Of a DNA stretch of 64,000 nt, positions 8,774 to 16,331 are shown piece by piece. The stretch comes from Clostridia bacterium (GTDB taxonomy: Bacteria; Bacillota; Clostridia; Christensenellales; Borkfalkiaceae), in NCBI GenBank assembly GCA_017623605.1, contig JAGAOR010000015.1, forward strand, positions 1-64,000, given 5' to 3'. The notes beneath the pieces are model-generated. The model ran no database searches, was not told the origin of the DNA, and was given only the letters and a program-made list of their open reading frames with translations. Made by a program: the position numbers and the translations under genes. How positions within the stretch are numbered: position 1 is the stretch's first letter; each line of letters opens with the position of its first letter.

Positions 8774-8802
8774 TTGACAAAGGAGGAAATTGCGGGTATA
8801 AT
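8774..8802 (+). promoter_or_regulatory. Consensus promoter of queH, leaderless geometry
   Basis: TTGACA (8774-8779), 17-base spacer, TATAAT (8797-8802). Six bases later comes the queH ATG, the place where transcription itself should begin. An AGGAGG inside the spacer cannot serve as a ribosome site because it would not be transcribed. Confidence 0.75.
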
Positions 8803-8808
8803 AAGGAT

Positions 8809-9396
8809 ATGAAACGCAATTACGACAAGGAAATGACGGTGCAGCTTGAATGTATAGAAAGGGGAACGCGGTTGCTTTTGCACAGCTGCTGCGCGCCCTG
8901 TTCTTCCGCGTGCTTGGAACGACTGAAAGACGTTTTTCAGATCACCGTTTTGTATTATAATCCGAATATCGACGAGGACGAGGAATACGAAAAGCGCAAG
9001 GCGGAACAAATACGTTTTTTAAAGGAAACGGGCTGGGCGGATTTTCTCGATTGCGATCACGATAAGGAGGCGTTCGAGGCACTTGTGAAAGGCTACGAAG
9101 CTGAGCCCGAGCGGGGGAAGCGTTGCTATCTTTGCTACGAGCTTCGCTTAAATAAAACGGCGCAAACGGCAAAGGAAAAGGGGTTTGCGTATTTTGCGAC
9201 CACGCTCACGTTAAGCCCGTATAAAAACGCCGAATGGCTGAATGAGATCGGGGAAAAGGTAGGGGGCAGGTATGAGGTGAACTATCTTTGCACCGATTTC
9301 AAAAAACAGGGTGGTTATCACCGTTCGATCGAGCTTTCCAAGGACTACGGCTTATATCGTCAAGATTTTTGCGGTTGTAAATTTTCAAAAAAATAA
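8809..9396 (+). CDS. queH: Epoxyqueuosine reductase QueH
   Basis: QueH is the cobalamin-independent enzyme that reduces epoxyqueuosine to queuosine in tRNA. The 195-aa protein carries the family's cysteines: C27, C28 and C31 (HSCCAPCSSACL), RCYLCYELRL in the middle and DFCGCKF near the C terminus, expected to hold the iron-sulfur cluster. The start at 8809 fits the family N terminus. No ribosome site precedes it and the -10 box ends 6 bases upstream, so the mRNA should be leaderless. It complements queA at 2817-3854. Confidence 0.93.
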   Translation: MKRNYDKEMTVQLECIERGTRLLLHSCCAPCSSACLERLKDVFQITVLYYNPNIDEDEEYEKRKAEQIRFLKETGWADFLDCDHDKEAFEALVKGYEAEPERGKRCYLCYELRLNKTAQTAKEKGFAYFATTLTLSPYKNAEWLNEIGEKVGGRYEVNYLCTDFKKQGGYHRSIELSKDYGLYRQDFCGCKFSKK

Positions 9397-9418
9397 AACG
9401 TTTCTCTCGTATATAATC

Positions 9419-9453
9419 TGCGCCCCAAAAGTCAGATAGGCTTTTGGGGCGCA
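9419..9453. repeat. GCGCCCCAAAA hairpin, copy 1
   Basis: TGCGCCCCAAAAG (9419-9431) and CTTTTGGGGCGCA (9441-9453) form a perfect 13-bp stem with a 9-base loop. It lies between the convergent queH and esterase genes and may end transcription both ways, though no T-run follows. A near-identical hairpin is at 54383-54423. Confidence 0.65.
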
Positions 9454-9529
9454 TAGCGCTATAACGTTCGTTTGTGAATTTGCTATTTGTTGCGGAAGCT
9501 TTGCCCGCGTTGCCATCGAGATAGAATGC

Positions 9530-10276
9530 TTATAATTTTTCCATTTCGGAGCGAACGGCGTTGTCGGTTTTCTCCGCAAATATTTTATTGGGATCGCGCG
9601 TCTTTTCAAAAGCCTCAAAATAACGAAGCCCGAATTCGTATAACGATTTGGTGTTAAAATGCAGGTTATCGGGTTTACTCGTAAGTCCGTCTGCGGGAAC
9701 GAAGCAGGTCATTGGCATTTCCTTTGCCGCTTCCTTTAATTGTTCGTTGATAGCCGTGTAATTTTTAAGGTAGGTGAAATTTTCATTATCTTTTAAGAAA
9801 TCGCCCAAGCCGCCAACCAAAAAGGGTACGTCGTATAAATTCAAATCCCGTTTTAAAACCTCAAACATTTCCTTCAAGCGGGGCTTATACGTTTGGGAAA
9901 GAGCTTCTCCGCAATCGCTCTCGCCTTGGTGCCATAAAACGCCTGCAATCGTAGACGTTCTTTGTGCTAATTTGGCTTGGTAAACGGCGTGATCGTAGAG
10001 CACGCCACCCTCGATCCATTGTTCGAGCCGTGTGCCGCCGTCGGCGCAGCAAATCAAGCCGACGTCCACGTCGTATTTATTCGCGTAGGCTTCGGCAAAG
10101 CTTTCCGCCAAATTTACACCTGAAAACGAGCGGTCGGGGTTGATGGGGCGAAACATCGTTTGCCAACGTCCGTTGCGGAGCGTTTTGATGCGTTTGATAT
10201 TCACGGGGATCGCCTCGTTTATATCGCCACGCCCCGCCATATTCGATTGACCGATTAAAAGAAAGGAATGTATCAT
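9530..10276 (-). CDS. SGNH-type carbohydrate esterase (SASA family)
   Basis: A 248-aa cytosolic esterase, without signal peptide, of the sialate-O-acetylesterase-like SASA family, which removes acetyl groups from sugars. The nucleophile block GQSNMAG is at residues 8-14, the second block WHQGESD near residue 115 and the catalytic Asp/His region as DNLHFNT near residue 207. No sugar-catabolic genes adjoin it, so the substrate is open. It reads towards queH and has no close operon partner. Confidence 0.8.
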   Translation of the reverse strand: MIHSFLLIGQSNMAGRGDINEAIPVNIKRIKTLRNGRWQTMFRPINPDRSFSGVNLAESFAEAYANKYDVDVGLICCADGGTRLEQWIEGGVLYDHAVYQAKLAQRTSTIAGVLWHQGESDCGEALSQTYKPRLKEMFEVLKRDLNLYDVPFLVGGLGDFLKDNENFTYLKNYTAINEQLKEAAKEMPMTCFVPADGLTSKPDNLHFNTKSLYEFGLRYFEAFEKTRDPNKIFAEKTDNAVRSEMEKL

Positions 10277-10328
10277 AGTAATTACCGAATAAATGTATTT
10301 GAAAGTTACCTGCGAATACAGTTTGATT

Positions 10329-10664
10329 TTATTGTTTATCGACAGCGGCGGAAGAAAGTCCCACGACGCCGTCCACGGGCAGAGAAAAGGCGATGCCTTG
10401 CCCGGCGGTGTTCAAGCCCACGTCGTCGTAGAGATTTTGCAAAATTTTATCCTTGCTTTCGGAGGATACCAAAATCATCACGATTTCCTTTTCTTCCTGC
10501 ACGGAAATGCCGAAGAATTTTTCCGCTTCCTTTCCCGCCGTGCCGCGAGCGTTAATCACCGTACCGCCGCGCGCACCACCTTTTTTGGCGGCGTCCATCA
10601 CTGCTTCCGAAAAGCCGCTGTTTACGATGCAAAAGATTACGTCGTGTGTAAATTGATTTTTCAT
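10329..10664 (-). CDS. PII-like nitrogen-regulator-family protein (second copy)
   Basis: A 111-aa protein of the PII fold. The block GGARGGTVINARGT followed by GISVQEEKEIVMILV matches the T-loop-adjacent and B-loop parts of PII proteins, and the C-terminal GIAFSLPVDGVVG matches the family end. The uridylylation Tyr of classical GlnB is not evident. It lies 1 base from another PII-like gene and a DUF1538 membrane protein, a gene trio found in several Firmicutes, so it may gate that membrane protein in response to a nucleotide. Confidence 0.8.
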   Translation of the reverse strand: MKNQFTHDVIFCIVNSGFSEAVMDAAKKGGARGGTVINARGTAGKEAEKFFGISVQEEKEIVMILVSSESKDKILQNLYDDVGLNTAGQGIAFSLPVDGVVGLSSAAVDKQ

Positions 10665-10665
10665 A

Positions 10666-11046
10666 TTATTTTTCCTCCGAAACGAATGCTCTGTTATTAC
10701 TTAAAAACCGATAGATTGCCACACCGATCACCGAGGTAAGCGGCACGGTGAACGCAACGCCTTTCCCGCCGCGAAGCGTTTGGAATTTTTCCTCCAAGCC
10801 TCGCAACGCTTCTTCCGCTCTATCTTCGCGGATCAAACTGCAAATCACGCTTCTGTCGGTATCCTCCAAGCCCAACAGGTGCAGGGTGTCCGAACGCGCC
10901 GTGCCTTGCGCCAAAACGCTCGTTTGGAAATTGACTTCAAAGCCCGCGAGGAAGTCCGTGAAAAATTCCGTTTTTTTACGGTTTACTACCGTGATTAAGA
11001 GTTTGAGTTTTTTAACGTCCGATTGCGTTTTTGTTTTTCTCGCCAT
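10666..11046 (-). CDS. PII-like protein (first copy)
   Basis: A 126-aa protein. After a basic leader, KLKLLITVVNRKKTEFFTDFL and the C-terminal GGKGVAFTVPLTSVIGVA align with the PII-like fold and with the second copy, but the middle is diverged and the canonical T-loop is not clear. GGGGGCAGG immediately before the ATG is both the likely ribosome site and a copy of the 10-mer that recurs in this window. It is the middle gene of the DUF1538-PII-PII set. Confidence 0.7.
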   Translation of the reverse strand: MARKTKTQSDVKKLKLLITVVNRKKTEFFTDFLAGFEVNFQTSVLAQGTARSDTLHLLGLEDTDRSVICSLIREDRAEEALRGLEEKFQTLRGGKGVAFTVPLTSVIGVAIYRFLSNNRAFVSEEK

Positions 11047-11055
11047 ACCTGCCCC

Positions 11056-12582
11056 CTACATAAAGGTAATAATTTGTTTATCGTCCGCGCCCAAGATACG
11101 TCGCATTGCGATATGTTCACGTATCGTTTTCTGCGCAACGGCTCTAAAACCGAGAAGCTGAATGGAGATAAGCGGCGTCATAGCGACCATAGATACGAGT
11201 CCGAACGCGTCGAGGAGAATTTTGCTTTCTCCTTGAAGCGCGGCGCAAACGCCGATCAGGAAAGGCAAAATAAAGCTGGACGTAAGCGGACCGCTTGCCA
11301 CCCCGCCCGAATCGAACGCAATCGCCGTGTACAATTTCGGCACGAAGAACGAAAGACCAAGCGAGAGAAAATAACCGGGGATCAGATAATATAAAACGCT
11401 GAAATCGAAAATTACGCGCACGACGGACAGAGCAATCGCCGCGCCCACGCCGAGCGATAAGGCGATCAGCATTGAACGCCCTTTTACTGCACCGCCCGTA
11501 ACCGTTTCCACCTGCTTGTTCAAAACGTGAATTGCAGGCTCTGCCAAAACGACGGTAAGCCCCAACAGGAAAGCAAAGCCCACCAAAACCGCGGAGTGAT
11601 TTTCTGCAAGCTGTACGCCCATTTTATAGCCGATGGGCATAAACCCGATCGCAACCGCCGAGAGAAAAATGACGAGCCCGAACAGGGTGTAGAAGATGCC
11701 TACGACGATTTGTAAAATTCTCTTTTTGGGCAATTTCAAAACGAGAAACTGCAACACGAAGAAAAACGCGGCAATGGGAATGAGCGCGATCAACACTTCT
11801 TTTCCCGTATGTAAAACCGTTTCGAAAAGCGCGAAGCCCAAGCGGTTTTCGACGGAATAATCGGGGAGGGTATAGGAAACCTCGCCTCCCGCAAACAGTC
11901 CTAAAAACATTACGGCGAGAATCGGACCGATCGAGCAGAGCGCGATAAAGCCGAAGCTACTTTCCCGATCGTGCTTATCGCCGAGCGCCGCGGCAACGCC
12001 CGCGCCGAGCGCCATAATAAAGGGCACGGTGATAGGTCCTGTCGTAACGCCGCCCGAATCGAAAGCAAGGGGCAAGAAGCTCGCGTTTCCGCTTTCGATA
12101 ATCAACGCCGCAAGCGCGAATAATAAAAGATAGAAAAACGTCATCAAATGCGCAAGGCTCAAACGGAACACTACGCGCAAAATCGAGATTACTAAAAACA
12201 CGCCCACGCCCACGCCGATCGTGAAAACAAGCGTTGTGCCGTTGATGACTTCTTTGACCTGTGAAGCGAGTACGGAAAGATCGGGTTCAGCGATCGTAAC
12301 GAACACGCCCATAACGAAGCAAATAATCAAAAGAAGCTTAAATTTCCCCGATTTGGGCAAGCCCGAGCCCACCTGCTCGCCCATAGGCGTCATTGCCATA
12401 TCCGCGCCGAGGTTGAAAAGCGCCATACCCAAAACGAGCGCAAGCGCCGAGCACGCAAAAACGACCGTTTCCGTCGCGGTGAAATTGACGATAGGCGTAC
12501 AGTTTAAAAGCAATACGAGCAAGGCGACGGGAAAAACGGATATTGCCGCTTCTTTGAGTTTTGTCCACAAGATCTTTAACAT
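11056..12582 (-). CDS. DUF1538 integral membrane protein, putative transporter
   Basis: A 508-aa protein with about 12-14 hydrophobic segments arranged as two related halves. Each half contains a FDSGGV motif: LAFDSGGVTTGPITVPF near residue 172 and IAFDSGGVASGPLTSSF near residue 425. The repeated acidic motif within membrane segments suggests an ion- or solute-binding site formed by an internal duplication. It is the first gene of a minus-strand operon with two PII-like proteins, which commonly regulate transporters. The transported substrate cannot be read from the sequence. Confidence 0.8.
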   Translation of the reverse strand: MLKILWTKLKEAAISVFPVALLVLLLNCTPIVNFTATETVVFACSALALVLGMALFNLGADMAMTPMGEQVGSGLPKSGKFKLLLIICFVMGVFVTIAEPDLSVLASQVKEVINGTTLVFTIGVGVGVFLVISILRVVFRLSLAHLMTFFYLLLFALAALIIESGNASFLPLAFDSGGVTTGPITVPFIMALGAGVAAALGDKHDRESSFGFIALCSIGPILAVMFLGLFAGGEVSYTLPDYSVENRLGFALFETVLHTGKEVLIALIPIAAFFFVLQFLVLKLPKKRILQIVVGIFYTLFGLVIFLSAVAIGFMPIGYKMGVQLAENHSAVLVGFAFLLGLTVVLAEPAIHVLNKQVETVTGGAVKGRSMLIALSLGVGAAIALSVVRVIFDFSVLYYLIPGYFLSLGLSFFVPKLYTAIAFDSGGVASGPLTSSFILPFLIGVCAALQGESKILLDAFGLVSMVAMTPLISIQLLGFRAVAQKTIREHIAMRRILGADDKQIITFM

Positions 12583-12675
12583 AATTTGATAACCCTTTGT
12601 CTGTATTATAACATACGCCGCGAAAAAAAGCTACCGAATAAACGAAAGAAAATTAAAAAATAATCGTCAAATCTG

Positions 12676-12705
12676 TTGACAAACGCCGTGGCGTTGTGAT
12701 ATGCT
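12676..12705 (+). promoter_or_regulatory. Promoter of the glycine-riboswitch transcript
   Basis: TTGACA (12676-12681), 18-base spacer and TATGCT (12700-12705), about 20 bases before the first aptamer. Confidence 0.65.
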
Positions 12706-12727
12706 ATATACAATTTCATAATTAAGC

Positions 12728-12915
12728 GCGCTATGCGAAGATCGCAGAAGATGGACGGGTTTCGTCCAACCGAAGGAGTGAATCTCTCAGGTGATCGAAA
12801 GATTAGGAACTGTGATCGGATAGCACTCCGGAGAAGCTCGCCACGTGCGAGTGCCGAAGGGGCAAAACGGCAAAAGCCGTCAATCTCTCAGGCAAAAGGA
12901 CAGAGAATGCTTCAA
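12728..12915 (+). promoter_or_regulatory. Tandem glycine riboswitch
   Basis: Two aptamers in a row. The first has ACCGAAGGAGTGAATCTCTC and the second GCCGAAGGGG followed by CAATCTCTCAGGCAAAAGG and ACAG, the conserved core of glycine riboswitches. A short linker joins them. It controls the amino-acid symporter at 13004 rather than a glycine-cleavage operon. Confidence 0.9.
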
Positions 12916-12950
12916 TAATCTCTCACGGTAGGGGTTTTGTATCGTTTTTT

Positions 12951-12987
12951 ACGGAGTGGAACGCGTTTTTCACTTCGTTATTTTTTT
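12951..12987 (+). terminator. Expression-platform terminator of the glycine riboswitch
   Basis: ACGGAGTG and CACTTCGT form an 8-bp stem (one G-U pair) followed by TATTTTTTT, placed between the second aptamer and the AGGAGG of the symporter. Whether glycine favours or prevents it cannot be told without folding. Confidence 0.6.
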
Positions 12988-13003
12988 ACACAGGAGGTTC
13001 TTT

Positions 13004-14611
13004 ATGGACAAATTCTTTGAGGTTGTAGCCGCGGTAAATTCCGCAATAAACGGCGTCGTTTGGGGCTGGCCGATGATCATCTTGATCTTGGGTACGGGCA
13101 TTTTGCTTACGATCCGAACCAAAGCTTTGCAGGTGCGTAAATTCGGCACGAGCTGGGGCGAAACGATTATTCCCACGGTGAAGAGCATTGGGAAAAAGCA
13201 GGTCAAGGGCTTAAACGAAAAGGAAAAGACGATTTCGCCCTTTGAAGCGTTCTCCACGGCGATCTCGGGTACGGTCGGTACGGGTAATATTATCGGCGTT
13301 ACGTCCGCGATTATGTCGGGTGGACCGGGCGCAGTATTCTGGATGTGGATTTCCGCATTCTTCGGTATGGTTACCAACTACGCGGAAAACGTACTCGGTA
13401 TGTTCTTCCGTAAAAAGGGTAGCGACGGCGAGTTCTCGGGCGGACCTATGCAATATCTTTCCGAGGGTATCGGACGCGACGTCAAGGGCAAAGGCGGCTC
13501 TTTCCTGAGAGGTTTAGGGAAAGTGCTCGGTATTATGGCGGCGGTGTTCTGCGTGCTTGCGGCGATTGGTATGAGCGGTGCGCAAACGAATAATATCGCA
13601 GGTACGTTCGAAGATATTTTCGGCGGCGTGCCCGGAGTGAACACGGACGTGGTCGTTTTGATCGTTGGTATCGTGGTGGCGATCGTGCTCGCGCTCGTAA
13701 TCTTGGGCGGTATTAAGGCGATCGGTAGAGTTACTTCCATTCTCGTTCCCTTTATGTCCTTGATCTTTATTTTCATGGCACTCATTATCATTTTTGCGAA
13801 TATCGCGTTGATCGGTTCGGCGTTCGCGCTTATTTTCGGCAATATTTTCAGCTTTGAAGCAGCAGCAGGCGGCGTGGGTGGATACATGTTCGCGCAAATC
13901 ATTCAAAAGGGACTTGCGCGCGGCGTGTTCTCTAACGAAGCGGGACTTGGCTCGTCCGTAATCGCGCATAGTGCTTCGGCAACGAGAGAACCCGTAAAAC
14001 AAGGGCTTTGGGGCATTTTCGAAGTATTCTTCGATACGTTTATCATCTGTACGCTCACCGCGCTCGTTATCTTGGTTTCTTTCGGCGACGAAGCGGGCAT
14101 GACGAACGTGCTCTATTACGTAAACCCTGAAACTGGCAATTCCCTTTCCACGACCGTTGTTTCTATGAAAGCATTCCAAGGTATGTTCGGCAACGTAGGT
14201 ACGGTGATTTACGCAACGATTATCCCTTTGTTTGCATTCACCACCATTTTGGCTTGGTCGTATTACGGGGAAAAATGCGTGCAGTTCCTTTTCCGTAAAA
14301 CGGGAGAAAAGGGACAAAAGATCGCGACGATCGTGTTCAAGGTTGCCTACGTGCTTCTCGTTATCGTGGCGGCGGTTATGGAAAACACGCTTGCGTGGGA
14401 GATCTCCGATACGTTCAACGGACTTATGGCGCTTCCTAACCTCGTAGGACTCGTGATTATGAGTGGGCTCGTGGCGAAGATTACCAAGAACTATTTCGAC
14501 CGCAAAAAAGGTTTAGACGTAGAGCCTATGCTCTCCGCTTATCCCGAACAAAACGAAGCGTTTGCAGCGGATCTGGAAGTGGAGCAGGAAGTGGAGCAGG
14601 AAAACGCGTAA
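13004..14611 (+). CDS. Sodium:alanine/glycine symporter (AGCS family)
   Basis: A 535-aa sodium-coupled amino-acid importer with about 10-11 membrane segments. AGCS hallmarks are present: FSTAISGTVGTGNIIGV, GGPGAVFWMW, SGGPMQYL and VFSNEAGLGSSV. ATG 13004 with AGGAGG at 12993-12998 is the start; an upstream in-frame extension lies inside the terminator. The upstream glycine riboswitch points to glycine (or alanine) as substrate. Three of the few CATG sites seen outside the polysaccharide block fall in this gene. Confidence 0.92.
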   Translation: MDKFFEVVAAVNSAINGVVWGWPMIILILGTGILLTIRTKALQVRKFGTSWGETIIPTVKSIGKKQVKGLNEKEKTISPFEAFSTAISGTVGTGNIIGVTSAIMSGGPGAVFWMWISAFFGMVTNYAENVLGMFFRKKGSDGEFSGGPMQYLSEGIGRDVKGKGGSFLRGLGKVLGIMAAVFCVLAAIGMSGAQTNNIAGTFEDIFGGVPGVNTDVVVLIVGIVVAIVLALVILGGIKAIGRVTSILVPFMSLIFIFMALIIIFANIALIGSAFALIFGNIFSFEAAAGGVGGYMFAQIIQKGLARGVFSNEAGLGSSVIAHSASATREPVKQGLWGIFEVFFDTFIICTLTALVILVSFGDEAGMTNVLYYVNPETGNSLSTTVVSMKAFQGMFGNVGTVIYATIIPLFAFTTILAWSYYGEKCVQFLFRKTGEKGQKIATIVFKVAYVLLVIVAAVMENTLAWEISDTFNGLMALPNLVGLVIMSGLVAKITKNYFDRKKGLDVEPMLSAYPEQNEAFAADLEVEQEVEQENA

Positions 14612-14642
14612 GTTCTCTATAAATTTTATAAAAAAGCGAAAA

Positions 14643-14687
14643 ATACACCGCGAAATCGTTGACAAAAAGGTTTTTGCGGTGTATAAT
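14643..14687 (+). promoter_or_regulatory. ilvE promoter spanned by an inverted repeat
   Basis: TTGACA (14659-14664), 17-base spacer, TATAAT (14682-14687). ATACACCGC (14643-14651) and GCGGTGTAT (14676-14684) are 9-bp inverted arms that bracket the -35 and enter the -10, a layout suited to a repressor or to a hairpin ending the symporter transcript. Confidence 0.7.
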
Positions 14688-14743
14688 CGTATAAATCAAT
14701 TAACGAAGCGAATTTTATTTACTTTTCGTATAGAGGTGAGCGT

Positions 14744-15805
14744 ATGGAAATCAAGATCACGAAAACGGCGACGCCGAGCGAAATGCCCGCAGAGGATAAG
14801 CTCGGATTCGGGAAAGTATTTACCGATCATATGTTTATGATGGACTACGACGAGGGGCAGGGCTGGCACGATATGCGTATCGTGCCGTTCGGAAGAATTG
14901 ATTTGCACCCCGCTTCGACCGTGCTCCATTACGGCGCGGAAATTTTCGAGGGGTTGAAAGCCTATCGCAGAGCGGACGGCGGCGTTCAGCTGTTTAGACC
15001 TATGGAGAATATCCGTAGAATGAACCGTTCGGCGGAGCGTATGAGCTTGCCTGAAATTCCCGAAAACGATATGCTTGAAATTTTGGAAACGTTCGTGAAA
15101 TTGGAAGAACGCTTCGTGCCCAAATCGTTCGGAACTTCCCTGTATCTGCGTCCGTTTACGTTCGGCAACGACGAAAGCTTGGGCGTGCACGCGGTGAAAC
15201 GCGCGACGTTTATGTTGATCGCCTCGCCGAGCGGAAGCTATTACGCAGAGGGGATTAACCCCGTTAAAATTATGATCGAAAGCGAGGACGTGCGCACGGT
15301 GCGCGGCGGCACGGGTTACGCCAAGTGCGGCGGGAACTACGCAGCGAGTACGAGGGCAGGCGAACGGGCGGCGAAAAAGGGCTATTCGCAGGTACTGTGG
15401 TTGGACGGCGTGGAGAGAAAGTATATCGAAGAAGTGGGCGCAATGAACGTAATGTTCAAGATCGGCGGTGAGATCGTAACGCCTATGCTCACAGGCTCGA
15501 TTTTGCCGGGGATCACGCGGAAAAGCTGCATAGAAGTTTTGAAATCGCTTGGCTATAAGGTAAGTGAAAGATTGCTTTCTGTGGACGAACTTTTAGCGGC
15601 TTTGGAGAACGGAAGCTTGGAAGAAGCGTGGGGTTGCGGCACGGCGGCGGTCGTATCTCCGATCGGGAAGCTTGCCTACGGCGATAAGGAATATATCGTG
15701 AGTGGCGGAAAGATCGGCGAGGTTACGCAAAAGCTCTACGATATTCTTACGGGCATACAATGGGGCAAGATTGAAGATAAATTCGGTTGGGTTTATAAGT
15801 TATAA
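14744..15805 (+). CDS. ilvE: Branched-chain amino-acid aminotransferase
   Basis: A PLP enzyme that interconverts valine, leucine and isoleucine with their 2-oxo acids. The 353-aa length and motifs (LHYGAEIFEGLKAYR, SLYLRPF, YAKCGGNYAAS, EEVGAMNVMF with the reactive Lys earlier in the fold, GSILPGITRKS) identify the longer group of BCATs. GAGGTG lies 8 bases before the ATG. It has its own promoter and stands just upstream of the T-box-controlled leuA-ilv operon. Confidence 0.94.
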   Translation: MEIKITKTATPSEMPAEDKLGFGKVFTDHMFMMDYDEGQGWHDMRIVPFGRIDLHPASTVLHYGAEIFEGLKAYRRADGGVQLFRPMENIRRMNRSAERMSLPEIPENDMLEILETFVKLEERFVPKSFGTSLYLRPFTFGNDESLGVHAVKRATFMLIASPSGSYYAEGINPVKIMIESEDVRTVRGGTGYAKCGGNYAASTRAGERAAKKGYSQVLWLDGVERKYIEEVGAMNVMFKIGGEIVTPMLTGSILPGITRKSCIEVLKSLGYKVSERLLSVDELLAALENGSLEEAWGCGTAAVVSPIGKLAYGDKEYIVSGGKIGEVTQKLYDILTGIQWGKIEDKFGWVYKL

Positions 15806-15919
15806 ACGCGGATATGTGTCGCAATACGGCGCCCCGCTGTGTTTTCCTTGCTCGTTTACCATTCGTAAACTCCCGTCGGAAAGCCTCGCGCGCCTTGTCT
15901 TGCTCGCATCTGCGCGTTC
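15804..15919. repeat. AACGCG-type structured intergenic repeat, full copy
   Basis: Begins AACGCGGATATGTGTCGC at the ilvE stop and ends TGCGCGTT, so the termini are inverted. Inside are CCTTGCTCGTTTACCATTCG and CTTGTCTTGCTCG. About 116 bp, closely related block by block to 23139-23260. Confidence 0.6.
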
Positions 15920-15989
15920 ATAGAAAATCGGAATTGTAAAATTTCTTGAATTTTCCTCTAAAAACCTTAAAAAAGGTGGCAGAGGGTGC

Positions 15990-16018
15990 TTGACAAAAAT
16001 TTAAAAATATTATAAAAT
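15990..16018 (+). promoter_or_regulatory. Promoter of the leuA T-box transcript
   Basis: TTGACA (15990-15995), 17-base spacer and TAAAAT (16013-16018), followed closely by the T-box leader. Confidence 0.7.
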
Positions 16019-16029
16019 AGATATGTTCA

Positions 16030-16319
16030 AAATATTATATTAGGCAATGACGGGAAAAAATCCGTAAATTCGTTTTATGCAGAGAGTCGGCGGTGGGTGC
16101 GAGCCGATAGCGGTTACGGAATATAGCTCCTCCCCGAGCCTCCGACAGAACGGCAAAAACGCCAAGTAGATTCGGACGGATTTCCTCCGTTATCGGGAAA
16201 AGTCTTTTCAAAGACACGAGTGGGCGACGTACGTCGTCAAACGGAGTGGTACCGCGGAGAAAATACAAATATCTTCGTCTCTTTCAAGCGTTTTTCAGCG
16301 CGTGAAAGAGATTTTTTTA
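16030..16319 (+). promoter_or_regulatory. T-box leader, probably leucine-specific
   Basis: The T-box sequence GGAGTGGTACCGCGG lies at 16243-16257. Upstream is a long stem I region; CTC at 16127-16129 is a candidate leucine specifier codon, which agrees with the downstream genes but was not verified by folding. Downstream, CTCTTTCA and TGAAAGAG (16279-16310) form the terminator stem followed by ATTTTTTT. Uncharged tRNA-Leu should allow read-through into leuA. Confidence 0.88.
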
Positions 16320-16331
16320 TAAGGAAAGGTT

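Noticed and set aside
12956..13003. Longer N terminus for the AGCS symporter
   Set aside because: The extra 16 codons cover the riboswitch terminator and the AGGAGG, which clearly serves ATG 13004.
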